From: Mycocentrospora acerina
Taxonomy: Eukaryota > Ascomycota > Dothideomycetes > Pleosporales
Assembly (NCBI GenBank): GCA_022701365.1
Contig: JAKUHH010000184.1
Span: 708,904 to 772,903, forward strand
Direction: 5' to 3'
DNA: 64,000 bases
How positions within the stretch are numbered: the stretch's first letter is position 1; the number at the start of each line of letters is the position of its first letter. Both the position numbers and the translations under genes were made by a program. This document shows, in pieces, positions 24,666 through 35,193 of this stretch. The notes under the pieces were generated by a model, which saw only the letters and a list, made by a program, of their open reading frames with translations, made no database searches and was not told the DNA's origin.

Positions 24666-26046
24666 TCAGATTGTCTCAACATAATTGCTGTCCATGGTTA
24701 GCTAATGTTTGTCATGGCAATGTGCAAAAAACATACCTGGGGAAGATTCCCTCTCTATCGCCGATTCTACCGGTCCACCAGTCTGCCTCGCTATCCGTCT
24801 TCTTCAGGATGGTGATGACGTCTCCCTTTTTGAAGCCCAAATCGCCCGCTTGATCAGGTTCAAAGGTGAATTTCGCAATGGCCTGATCGTTGCCCATGCT
24901 AGCCTTCTTCTGGCCAAACACGGGCTTTGGCGCTGTAGGTCGTCCCGGCTTCGCGCGGTCGCTGTACGAGTAGTCATCGCTGCCGCCGCCAAATGTCGAA
25001 GCACGATCTCGTCCGGTGCGTTGTTCTAAACTATCAAAAGTTTCGGTGGGGTTTGCGCGGGTGGAGAAGGAGCGGTTGATGCCTCCCCCTGTGTTTGGCT
25101 GCCGATCGTAGACGTCGTCGGCCCAGGTGGAGGAGCGTTGGGGGCGGTCGCGGAACTGATAATCGTCGTCTGGATGGCTCGCGGAGCTTCCTGTGCGATC
25201 GCGTCGCACGCCCTCACCAAACGCCGCGCCCTGGCGACCTTGCCATACAACGTTGTCGTGCGACTCGTCGTAGACGGGGATGTCGTTGTACATTTGGTCG
25301 TTCTGGACATTGGCGCCGGCGACGCCGGAGAAGACGCGCGAGTTGAGCACGCGGAGGAGCGGCTCTGCGGCTGGCGGCGGGGGGACCTGGCCGCTGAGGA
25401 GCTCGCGGGCGGTCCAGCGGCGGCCGTACAGCTTCTCGTTTGCGTCTCGGCGCTCGATAATGCCGCTGCCCTCGAGACTGACGCCGGCGAATAGGCCCTT
25501 GGTCTTGCTGTAGCTAAAGATGCCGGCCACGCTCCTCAGGCTGGCGGCGCCGGCAGCTTCGGCATTGCGGCCAACGGGGCCAGCAGCAATGGAGACATTG
25601 CCTCCCAGGGTGAGGGAGCCGGCCTGGGCAAACGTCTTGACGGCTGAGGCGTCGTTGAGGATGAAGACAAAGTCGGTCAGCTCGAAGCCAATCTGACCGC
25701 CGAAGCCGCCGCCGATAGTGCCAATGGCCGAGGGGGCCGACCACGAACCGTCGGCCAGACGGGCGACGACAATGCCGGAGCCAAAGCGGGCGGTGCCGAG
25801 GAAGCCGGCCTTGAAGACGGTGAGGATGGCGAGGCCTTTTGCGTTGGCGAGGACCGAGGGCGGGATAATTTTGTCGGGGCCAAACGACTGTCGCGGGTCG
25901 ACAAACGAGGCCAGGATTTTGCCCGTCTTCCTGCACTCACCTGTGGGGCCGGGCGGTCAGCGACGACGTCACACACGACACGGCGAGGGAGAGGCCGACT
26001 TACTCCTCATGGACGAGGGCAGCGGGTTGTTGAGGCCGAGACCCAT
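24666..26046 (-). CDS. YSC84: YSC84/LSB3-type SYLF plus SH3 protein (actin patch/endocytosis)
   Basis: Three exons (26004-26046, 24737-25940, 24666-24687), 422 residues. The N-terminus MGLGLNNPLPSS leads into a SYLF (DUF500) domain with PPSVLANAKGLAILTV, GFELTDFVFILN, LGGNVSIAAGPVGR, YSKTKGLFAGVSLEGS and IIERRDANEKLYG, which match yeast Ysc84/Lsb3 closely. A disordered linker rich in Arg, Ser and Asp follows. The C-terminal SH3 domain has AIAKFTFEPDQAGDLGFKKGD, DWWTGRIGDREGIFP and a final SNYVETI. The last seven residues, completing the SH3 fold, come from a separate 22-nt exon. The family binds Las17/WASP and actin filaments at endocytic sites. The role here is inferred from that family. Confidence 0.95.
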
Positions 26047-26734
26047 GGTGGAAGCTGCGCGGGGGGGAGAGGGCGAGGGTAGGGGCGTGGGAAGGTGGCA
26101 GGAGGGGAGGTGTGCGCGCGAGGAAGCAGCGGGACAGGTGCAAGTGCATATGCTGGCGAGGGCGCTGGTTGCTTGCGGTGGTGCTTCTCTATGTATGTAC
26201 AAGGCCGTGCAGACGTCGGCGGCGGCGGGGGAGCTGGGCACGAGGCGCTAGCTCCACGCCTCGATGCACGCATCCACTCATGCACCCATGCGTGCGTGAC
26301 AAAGGTGGCTGTGCAGACACACGGACGCGTCAACTCGCCTCTTGTGGTCAATGCACGAGTGAGTGAGTGGGCGAGTGAGTGGGTGAGTGAGCAAGTGGGT
26401 GAGTGAGCAGGTGGTTGATTGAGCGGGTGAGTGAGTGTGTGATTGAATGGGCGAGTGAATGAGTAAGCGAACGGGTTGGTGAATAGAACAGTGAGTGAGT
26501 GGGTGAATGACTAAGCGGGCGAGAGACTGTCCATGACTAAGCAACGGCGTGCTCTTCGTCCGCCACACGTGACGCTCCGAGCAAGCCAGCCCAAGCGCTC
26601 CCGCACTCCCGGCCGCCACCTTCGTCCGTCCTCGTCGCGCCACCATGTCCGCGTGCACGTGATGTTCCCCGCATTCCCCCAAAGCAGCCCTGCATGCATG
26701 CCTACATGAATACCCTCTCTTCCCCCCAAACGAC
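26047..26734. promoter_or_regulatory. Divergent promoter region between YSC84-like and Zn2Cys6 genes
   Basis: 688 bp separate the two start codons. The left half is GC- and G-rich, and the middle is occupied by a GAGT-type minisatellite. No specific factor sites are claimed. Confidence 0.5.
26356..26512. repeat. GAGTGAGTGGGC-type degenerate minisatellite
   Basis: A run of GAGTG, GGGCGAGT and GTGAGCAAGT variants continues for about 155 bp, a 4-bp GTGA core with periodic 12-bp variants. It lies inside the divergent promoter. Confidence 0.8.
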
Positions 26735-28991
26735 ATGGCCGACGCAAACGACCAGCGTGGAACAAAGCGTGCTCGCCATGCTTGTCTCAACTGTCGCCGC
26801 AAGAAGACCAGGTGCTCGGGCGAGCGCCCCGTTTGCGCCTTCTGTTTTCGCATGCACCAGGAATGTGTCTACGATGCCGGCCCAAACACCCAGTACCCTC
26901 TGGTGCGTCTGGCCATGACAGCTGCAGCTTCGCTCGCAGCCTCACACACACACCCATGCTGATACTGCGCTGACTAGGGCCAGCCATATGAAGGTGATCT
27001 CGCTGCTCGCGTAGCCTGGCTTGAAGCAAAACTGGGAGCTGTAGATTGGAACAGCCCAGAGTGAGCCAACACCCTCTGACCACCACGTCTTGCCCCAAAA
27101 TGTCCTAATTTCCCAACACAACTGACCATGCCCGTTTTTCTAACAGAAACTTACCACCATTCGACCAGCCCTTGGTGGATGGGCCAAGATCAGAAGGCCA
27201 TTCACAGGATCTTGACATGGCTGCGTGAGTTTGTCTTCAACAGTGCCATGTATACTTCCTACATCTTCCCAGTCGCTGACTAAATGCGCCATAGCGACTT
27301 CTGCTGCCTGCCTGATATGGACACCCTTCGATCAGCTACTGATGTTTTCTTTCGTCTTGTTCAGAATCACCCCTATTCGTACTTTGCAGAGCTCGACTTT
27401 CGCCAAAAGCTTGAAGAGCAGTGTTTACCATCCTATCTCCTCTTTTCGTTCCTGGCCGTTGTAGCCAGGTACTCCGACGATCCTTACTTTAAAGGCCAAA
27501 ACGAGCTGGCATCAGAGCGCTTCTCTCGCACAGCATGGTCCCAAATCTCAGACTTCATCTTCTCCAGCGACGGCCAAGCCGACCTCCAAACAGTACAAGC
27601 AACCAACATGCTAGCCACAAACGACTTTCTTTGTGAGCTACCTGTATGTCTCTTCTTGCCGCTACTACAACTAACATAGCTTAGGCGGCCGACACCGCGC
27701 TGCTTCAGTCAAAATAGGACTGTGCACGCGTCTTGCCCAAACCCTTCGACTTGGTGAGCAAACAGAGTATGAAAAGTGGTCTGATGAAAAGCAAGCTGAA
27801 AGTCGCATGACCTTTTGGTCCGTCTATCTTCTCGACAAGCTCGTCTCATGTGGCCGGGACCGCCCCCCCACCATACTCGACGCCGACTGTACTGTTTTCC
27901 TTCCCACAATGAACAAACGCTCCCCAATCACTCAAATCACTCTCCTTGCTCTCACTCAGCCGATGGAGAACTCTCAGGTGCTCCAGTTGGACAACTTTGC
28001 CCTGGTAGCCTTTATGGCCTCGGTCTTGGGACAAACGATAAGGTTCAGTCTCCAGAGAGGATCAAGCTCTTCCTATCCTCCATGGGATTCTCGGAGCGAA
28101 TTTGCAAGAATATATGGTACTCTCTTGAGCTTTGAAACCTTTTCCAATTCCTCACCTGACGCCTTCGATGCTCATACTGCATTTGATAATTCTTCAGCCA
28201 GGAAGCCTGACTTTGTCAACTCCAGCCACTTTGTATTCGCGCACGTCATGTACCACTTCAATCAGTGCATCTTGCATCATCCTTTCCTGCTCAAGTTTCG
28301 ATTAAAATCTTTACAGACGCGGGTACCCCCTACTTTTCTCAGAGAGGCCATTCGTCGGAACAAAGAACATGCGGATCGCATAATTTCAATTCTTCAATTT
28401 GTTCAAACTGAACATCTTCCAATGACCACATTTTACGGCTTTTGCGCCCTCGTCTCTGGTGTCATACAGCGACTTCATAGCGCAACAACCGCACAAAGTT
28501 ACTCCAGCGGAAAAGACGATTCCTTTCAGGCATGTTTGAAAATCCTTGACCGAGCCCCACGTCAGTTTGTTCACTGCAGAAGAATGGTAGGAAACACCCC
28601 AAGTCTTACTATCCCCGACCAGTTCCATCTACGTTTGACTTACGGCGGCTTTTAGTCAACTGTGCTTCGGACATTACATCCCAGCTCTACGTACGCAGAT
28701 GCACTTGTTTCTCCATATCTATCTCCAGAGTATCTCCGCACCCAAAACGACGATATAAACGAGCTTTTGTGGAATACCTTCGATTACGGCTGGCTTTGTG
28801 ATTCCAAACGGCCGCTTGAAGTAGAAGAACCCTCAGTCCCAGGGCCTGACTTGTACTCGAACTATGATGAAGTCCAGCTACCAGGGTCGAATGTGGTCCT
28901 CGATCTTGAAGACTGGGATTGTTTGTTACACATCGGAGCGGGTGGGTCGCTGCCTGATGGTTATACAAGCGCGCTGTCCCATCATCTTTGA
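26735..28991 (+). CDS. Zn2Cys6 transcription factor with fungal-specific transcription factor domain
   Basis: Six exons (26735-26902, 26978-27060, 27147-27224, 27295-27632, 27685-28586, 28656-28991), 634 residues. The N-terminal zinc cluster is CLNCRRKKTRCSGERPVC followed by C and C, spacing C-X2-C-X6-C-X6-C-X2-C-X6-C (about residues 17-44). The middle region is the fungal_trans domain: FCCLPDMDTLRSATDVFFRL, then SVKIGLCTRLAQTLRLG and MTFWSVYLLDKLVSCGRDRP, the block often preserved in these regulators. The C-terminus is acidic and could activate (VEEPSVPGPDLYSNYDEV). It is followed 867 bp later on the same strand by an aldehyde dehydrogenase, a plausible but unproven target. Confidence 0.92.
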
Positions 28992-29858
28992 TGATCTGAG
29001 CGTTGAAAACAACGGAGCATTTTTTCCAGGTGAAGTCAAAGATGAGACCTATTTCGTCTCTAACGATGCCGCACAACACGATTGTGTTCGCTGTTCGAAT
29101 TGGAGTTTTCTCGCAATTAATGGGTGACCCGGTAAGGCTAATAATCCTCCAAGAGTTCGGCTCCTGTTATTAAAAAGTTCCTTGGTACGACATCTGACCT
29201 ATACGCTCATATTTTGTTGCTGATACCAAACAGGAATCGTCCATGATTGTCTTCTGGCCTTAGTCGTTCATGTCCCTTTTCCCTCAAAACTAAGAAGGTA
29301 TCTGCATGTCTATGATTTTGAGTATGAGATTGGAAAGACTTCTGCATTGCGCGTATCACGACGCTGGTAAATGGGATCCACGCGCAAATAACTTGATAAC
29401 GTGAAGATATTGGTCTGATGTACGAGAACTTCAATACTATAATAAGGATATTGGATGCACATACAGAGTAGAATCCAAATAACTGTCCAGCCAAATCGAG
29501 TCAATCTACTGCATAAAGTTCCTACACAGCCAAACAGATGCTAGTGCATGTCCCCCGCTCTCTGCTCATGACTGCGCCCCACAGCTTGATGAAAGGTTTA
29601 TGCATTCAGCTTTCGTGAAAGTAAAAAGTAATTAGCTGCAGCTGATCCACAGTCCCCGCATTCTTGTCACACCTCCCCATATGGGTAGCTCCGTACCCCC
29701 GCACCCTCGGGTCTCAAAATCTAACATCATCGGCGTCCAGGGTACATTGCTTGCATAAAAGGCAGAGGTTGCAGCTTCGAGTCAACATTCTTCAGTTGCT
29801 CGTCTTCCACATTCAAACCATACATTTCAACCATCACCCAAGCCTCATCTCAACCATC
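28992..29858. other. Intergenic sequence, presumed aldehyde dehydrogenase promoter
   Basis: No gene seen. The last 150 bp before the ATG are C- and T-rich with a CATAAA element near 29754, consistent with a fungal promoter and 5'UTR. Confidence 0.5.
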
Positions 29859-31736
29859 ATGGCGACCCTTGACTGGACCACCTTCCGCAACATCATAAAT
29901 GGCGAGCTTAAATCCACAAAAGAAACGCGGCACAGCATCAATCCCGCAACAGGAGAAGCAGGTCCAGAAGTTCCAGTCTCCACCCAAGAAGACGTTGACC
30001 GCGCCTGTGACTCTGCACTCGCCGCCTTCAAAACATGGTCTCAAGTATCATGGGCGGAGCGTCGCAAGGCCATTGAGGCCTTTGCTAATGCATTAGAGGA
30101 GGAGAAGGAGGAATTCATCCAAATGCTGACCAAGGAGCAGGGAAAGCCTGTATGTAACGTCACATATGTCCAATTTATAGTCCGAGGGGGGGAGGGGGGG
30201 TTTAATTTCTCTTGCTAACTTTGATGAAATAGTTACAATTTGCTCGTGTGGAAATCGACATGTCGGTTCACTGGATTCGCACAATGGTGAAGCTGGAGAT
30301 TCCCGAGGATGGATTTACAGAGGGCGACAAGCAGGTTGTCGTGCGTTATACACCGCTTGGAGTTGCCGTAGGAATTATCCCCTGGAACTATCCTATCCTG
30401 ATTGCTGTTGGAAAGATCACGCCGGCTCTGCTCACGGGCAATACTATGATTGTAAAACCTTCGCCCTTTACCCCAGCAGGCGACTTGAAACTCGTTGAGC
30501 TAGCCCAGAGATTTTTCCCGCCAGGTGTTCTTCAATGTCTTTCTGGTGACGACAACCTCGGTCCTTGGATGACATCCCACCCAGTTCCCGCAAAGATTAG
30601 TTTTACAGGTTCGACATTTACGGGAAAGAAGGTGATGGAGTCTGCGAGTAAGACACTGAAGCGCGTCACTCTTGAATTGTAAGTTGCAGGACCTATTATT
30701 TCATGTTTGTAAAATTGAACGAAGAAGAAGAAGCTAATATTGTAAAAATTAGGGGCGGCAACGACCCTGCTCTAGTATTTGACGATGTAGACATTGATGA
30801 TGTTGCCTCAAAAGTGGCCACATTCGCCTTTCTCAACTCCGGACAGGTCAGTCACTCATTCGATACCACCTTTAATATGTATATTTTCTGTGCTCACATT
30901 TCTCAGATCTGTCTGGCACTAAAGCGCGTCTTTGTGCAAGAGTCCATCGCTGACAAGTTCCTCCCCGCACTTGTCAAAGCCACCGAAGCACTCAAGGTAT
31001 ATTTAAAAAAAGCCATCTACTCACTGATAGTCTCCTTCCAAAACGAATCTCTAGTCCTAACCCAACCCTTCTAGGTCGGTCCCGGCGACCAACCCAACGT
31101 CTTCCTCGGGCCCATCCAAAACTCGATGCAATACGACCGCGTCAAAGGCTTCTTTTCTGAAATTGCTTCGTCGAACCAAAAAGTCGCCGTTGGAGGCTCT
31201 GTTCCTTCGGGACCAGGCTACTTTATCACGCCGACCATTATTGACAAACCGTCGGAAACGTCTCGAATTGTTGTTGAAGAACCATTTGGTATGTATTGAG
31301 TTTCTCTCTCCATCCATCTATTCAAATCTCGCTCTTAAAAATCACCTTTTCTTATAGCTCGACAACATGATCCCCTAGTCTCATTTATACTTGAATATTT
31401 ATTTCTCAAATGTCCAATTTGATTAATAATAACAAAAAAAAACCATCAGGCCCCATTATACCGTACCTAACCTTCACCGACGAGGCCGACGCAATCGCCA
31501 AAGCCAACAATACAAAAATGGGTCTTGGTGCCTCCGTGTGGAGTGCCGATATTGAGCGGGGGAATCGAGTGGCGCGGCGCATTGAAGCAGGCACTGTGTG
31601 GGTGAATACCCACTTTGAGCTAGACCCTAGGGTGTCGTTTGCAGGCCACAAGGAAAGTGGGATTGGCTCCGAGTGGGGGGTTGGCGGGCTCAAGTCGTAT
31701 TGTAATGTTCAGACGCTGTTTTTGAAAAAGGCATAG
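29859..31736 (+). CDS. NAD(P)-dependent aldehyde dehydrogenase
   Basis: Six exons (29859-30149, 30233-30678, 30753-30846, 30907-30996, 31075-31288, 31450-31736), 473 residues, the usual ALDH length. Motifs in order: SINPATGEAGPEVP, GIIPWNYPILIAVGKITPAL, KPSPFTPAGD, the nucleotide-binding GSTFTGKKVM, VTLELGGNDPALV with the general-base Glu, the catalytic Cys in FLNSGQICLALKR, EEPFGPIIP, and the C-terminal AGHKESGIGSEWG. It oxidises an aldehyde to the acid with NAD(P)+. The substrate cannot be specified. No targeting signal is evident, so it is probably cytosolic. Exon borders cut through both the Glu motif and the Cys motif, and each join restores the consensus. Confidence 0.95.
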
Positions 31737-31739
31737 TTT

Positions 31740-31835
31740 GGTTGGTGGTCAGTACTCAGTGGTTGGTGGTCAATACTCAGTGGTTGGTGGTCAGTACACA
31801 GTGGTGGGTAGTCAATACACAGTGGTCGATAGTCA
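31740..31835. repeat. 21-bp tandem repeat downstream of the aldehyde dehydrogenase
   Basis: About four to five copies of ggttggtggtcagtactcagt with decay towards the right. The array starts four bases after the stop codon, so it probably lies in the 3'UTR. Confidence 0.85.
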
Positions 31836-31850
31836 ATGATTTTTTGTGAT

Positions 31851-31883
<33 letters not shown>
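31851..31883. repeat. TAG trinucleotide microsatellite
   Basis: Eleven perfect TAG units, just after the 21-bp array. Confidence 0.9.
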
Positions 31884-31884
<1 letters not shown>

Positions 31885-33055
31885 TGGTGAATGATGATAA
31901 TAATCATAACAATTAGTGTGGCAATTGATAGCGGGCGTCAAGAAGATTAGAGTTTTGGGGTTGTGCTGTCGTGCAGAAAAGTGACCCCCATCACCACCCC
32001 AAAAAAAAAGATTTCCAAGTTAAGATGACGATAATGTCCGTCTGTCGGCGCACGGCACGACGCCCATACTCATGGGTAAATGCTTGAATAGAATGGAGCG
32101 GAGATCACGGTCAAATGCAGAAGGAGGACGATGATCGTCATTTTTCATGTCAACCCAAGAGCTAGTGAATTATCAAAAGATTATGGATTGGGAAAGTAGC
32201 TAAGCCCAAATGATAAATTGGTTATAATGGAGAAAAATCACAACATCTAATCGTCGCAATGAGACAGAAGCCTTCTTCATAAGGGTTTCGCATTTTTCGC
32301 TAAAATACTAAAGTACGATTCCAAACAGCCCTCCCATCATATCCATATCGCATAGTTGATACAGAAGTGATGCATGCTGTTTCCTAGCTCTCTCCTATCA
32401 AATTCGTATGTGCAGACATACAAACAGATTCTTCAAACATTTCATCCAAAAAAGGGGGGTATAAAAAAAAAAGGGGGGGGATATCACCAAACTCTAGCTC
32501 CACCAGAGAAAAAGGCAGTCGCCTGCGGGTATCGAAGCGTACTCTAGGAGGGTGCCCCAGGCAGTATTTCCATATGCCCTCCAACGTGCAGCGTCCTGTC
32601 ACGCGCCGTCTAAAATCAGATCCACCAACAAGGGGTATTCGAAGTAAAGCAAAATATTGGGAATAAGTAGGTACCAGCGACCAAGACTCTTCGTAAGGAC
32701 AGTAGATATAGCCCCAGAACCAAGCCCTCAGCATCCGCAATCATCAATCGTATCAAACAATGGAAGAAATGGGGATTACAAAGATAGTATCCGGACTAAC
32801 GTGGGAAGTGAGAAAAGTAAAAGCGCCAATCTCAACCAAGGAGTGAATGTGAAACTAAAAAAAAAACACTAAAGGCTAAAGTAGAAGTAAAGGGGGGGTA
32901 TAGCAGACGTGAACAGATATCGTCGTGAATACATGAGAAGGCAGCGATGCAGCCTAGGCCGTGTGCCTTATTGAGGATGGACAGATTTGAATCAAAGACA
33001 AGCACACTAGTCGATGATGCAAGAAGCCCCGGCTTCGGACTACTTGGAGCGCGTC
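31884..33055. other. Intergenic sequence, no gene seen
   Basis: A minus-strand frame of 118 residues (32384-32740) has no recognisable domain and looks fortuitous. The right part is the 3' flank of the GPI-protein gene. Short A and G homopolymer runs occur around 32450-32480. Confidence 0.5.
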
Positions 33056-33436
33056 TCACAAGGCAAGGTAGCCAACGCCAGCAACAAGCGCTGCGAGGAG
33101 AGCATTGACATTCAAGGCCGAGGCAGCGCCAACAAACTGGGATGGGGAGGGTTGGGCGGTAGAGCGAGTTGGGGCGGAGCCAGTAGGAGCGGAGCCAGTA
33201 GGAGCGACGGTGGTGTTGTAGCTAGTAGAGTACGAGGCCGAGGGCGTGTAGCGAATGGTCGAGGTTTGGTTGGCGACGCTGCCAGTAGGCGAGGCGCCCG
33301 ATGCAGTGACGGTGTTGACACGAGTGATGGTCGAGGTGACGTAGACGGTAGCTTCGTAGGAGTCGTCGCTGCTCTGGGCAAAGACGCAAATGAGCAGCGC
33401 GAAGAGGAAAACAATGACTTGGTGGAAGGAGCGCAT
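33056..33436 (-). CDS. Small Ser/Thr-rich GPI-anchored surface protein
   Basis: Single exon, 126 residues. An N-terminal signal peptide (MRSFHQVIVFLFALLICVFA, cleavage probably after FA) is followed by a short acidic patch, then Thr/Ser-rich sequence with VTSTITRVNTVTASG and a direct repeat GSAPTGSAPT. The C-terminus fits a GPI attachment signal: small residues (GAASALN) then a hydrophobic tail (ALLAALVAGVGYLAL) ending without charged residues. Such proteins are usual in fungal cell walls and plasma membranes. No enzymatic domain is present. Function unknown beyond surface location, which is inferred. Confidence 0.85.
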   Translation of the reverse strand: MRSFHQVIVFLFALLICVFAQSSDDSYEATVYVTSTITRVNTVTASGASPTGSVANQTSTIRYTPSASYSTSYNTTVAPTGSAPTGSAPTRSTAQPSPSQFVGAASALNVNALLAALVAGVGYLAL

Positions 33437-35193
33437 CTTGGAGTTGTTTTGGTTGTTGTTGTTGGTGATGTTGATGTTGATGTTGAGGTTGTAGTTGGCT
33501 AGAGATGCGCTTGGATGTTATGGAGCTGCAAAGAGTGGTAATTCAAGACAAGTCTCGCGTGTGTTGTGTGTATTGGGTATGCTGTGTGTGCACGTGTTGG
33601 TTGCAGAGAGAGAGTGTGTGGGCTGATGATATGCGACAGCAGTGTTGTGGAGGGATGGCCGAGTGAATGTGTGTAGGCGGGGCTAGCAGAAAGGAAGGGG
33701 TGCGCAGGGCAAGGCTACGGTCTTATATAAAAGAGGGACTTTGGAGTCGGCCAGACGGACGTGCTTTGGGTTTGGAGAGAAACAGCAGACGGAGTGGGTC
33801 CTGGGGGAGTTTTCGTGTGTTATGAGGGTAATTTCCCGTCGTCTTGGTGCAATTTCGGGACAAGTGCACTAGCGCTGGTTCGTACCTGCCCAGCCGCTGA
33901 GCCGTGCTGCCAACTCCACTGCGGGCGCATGGCGCACGGCAAATCATTGTCGCAGATGGTACATGGCAGTACCCAGTATGTGCACATGCAGGGCCAGAGC
34001 AAGGCCATGTCATGTGTATCCAGCGTCTATTCTTCATCGACGTTCGTGAGAGTAGCAATCGCCTCTTGTCACGCCCGACACTCGCGCGCATGTGTTGCAC
34101 CAGCACAACCAGTGCGTGGCCACTGAAACACGCAGCGAATCGTCTTGCGCCTGGCCGCCGGCCGCGCTGCTGGTCAGGGCGCAAAGCCACCGCACACCAT
34201 ACCCACCCACACTGACAACACTGACACACACACCTACACCTACACCTACTCCTCACACAGACGTGGCATCGTGGAACCGGATCCGTTTTGGGGCGACAAC
34301 GTGGTTGTGCCGCAGTAGCTGCAGGTACAACGTGCCAGCTAACGTGCCGACTAACGTGCTCACCCGCCTTGGTCGCATTCAAACTTTGCAAAGAGTCTGC
34401 GCTGTGGGCTGCCCAGCGTCCAGTGAGAGCAACCGCTTGTGTGATGTTGGCGCAGTAGCATCCTCATCAATCCTCACCAACTCGGCTTGCTTGCTTCTTT
34501 CCTTCCCTCCAGGTGACAGGCAGAGATTGCGCGAATTCGTCACTCACAAATGATGCCAATTTGCCCACGTCTGCCGTGACTCCAGCCAAGTCCGGCTATC
34601 GCTGTCACTCACTCAAATGCTCATTATCAATCTTCATTTCTTGCAGCCGCCCGCACTGGCCAAGTGCGCTAGGAAACGACCGCGGTCCCTCAGTCCAACT
34701 CAAACAATCTCAAATCCATCTCCAGCCCAGGCTAGTCGAAATCATACACTGTTGCTCGTCGCCAAATCAACTGCCCTGCGCGCCCGCTCGCCTTTCCATC
34801 CATTCCCCCGCCCAGTCCAATCAGCCCATATTGTGCCTTTAACCATGTCCAGCCCCAAAACACGAAGCTCATAACGCCTGTGAGGCCCAGTGTCAGTCGC
34901 CTGAAGCACCTTGGTATCATACCGGGCGCGCCCCGAGCTAAACTAGACAATCATCTCCTTTCCCACTCTTTTTCCTTTACCTACCCGCCCTTGCAAAGGT
35001 GACCCTCAAAGCCATGAACCAAGCCTTGTAGTCTTCCACTCGACACCATGGTAAACGGTAAATGAGCAAGCGATCAAACGCACGTACCTTGAAAACCACC
35101 CCCTCTCTCACACTCTCTCATGTCTGTAGCGTGTCAAACGTCGTGTTTCAAAAGACTCTATCAATGCCAATTTCGTCAACCTCCCAAATGCCC
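33437..35193. other. Long intergenic region, no gene seen
   Basis: 1.76 kb between the GPI-protein start and the 3' end of the TCO89-like gene. Many frames overlap on both strands without domain or splice support. A short ACACCT hexamer run occurs near 34230-34250. Probably the promoter of the GPI-protein gene plus the 3' flank of the next gene. Confidence 0.5.

Noticed and set aside
32384..32740. Minus-strand frame of 118 codons
   Set aside because: No domain, no start context of note, and homopolymer runs inside it; likely chance.
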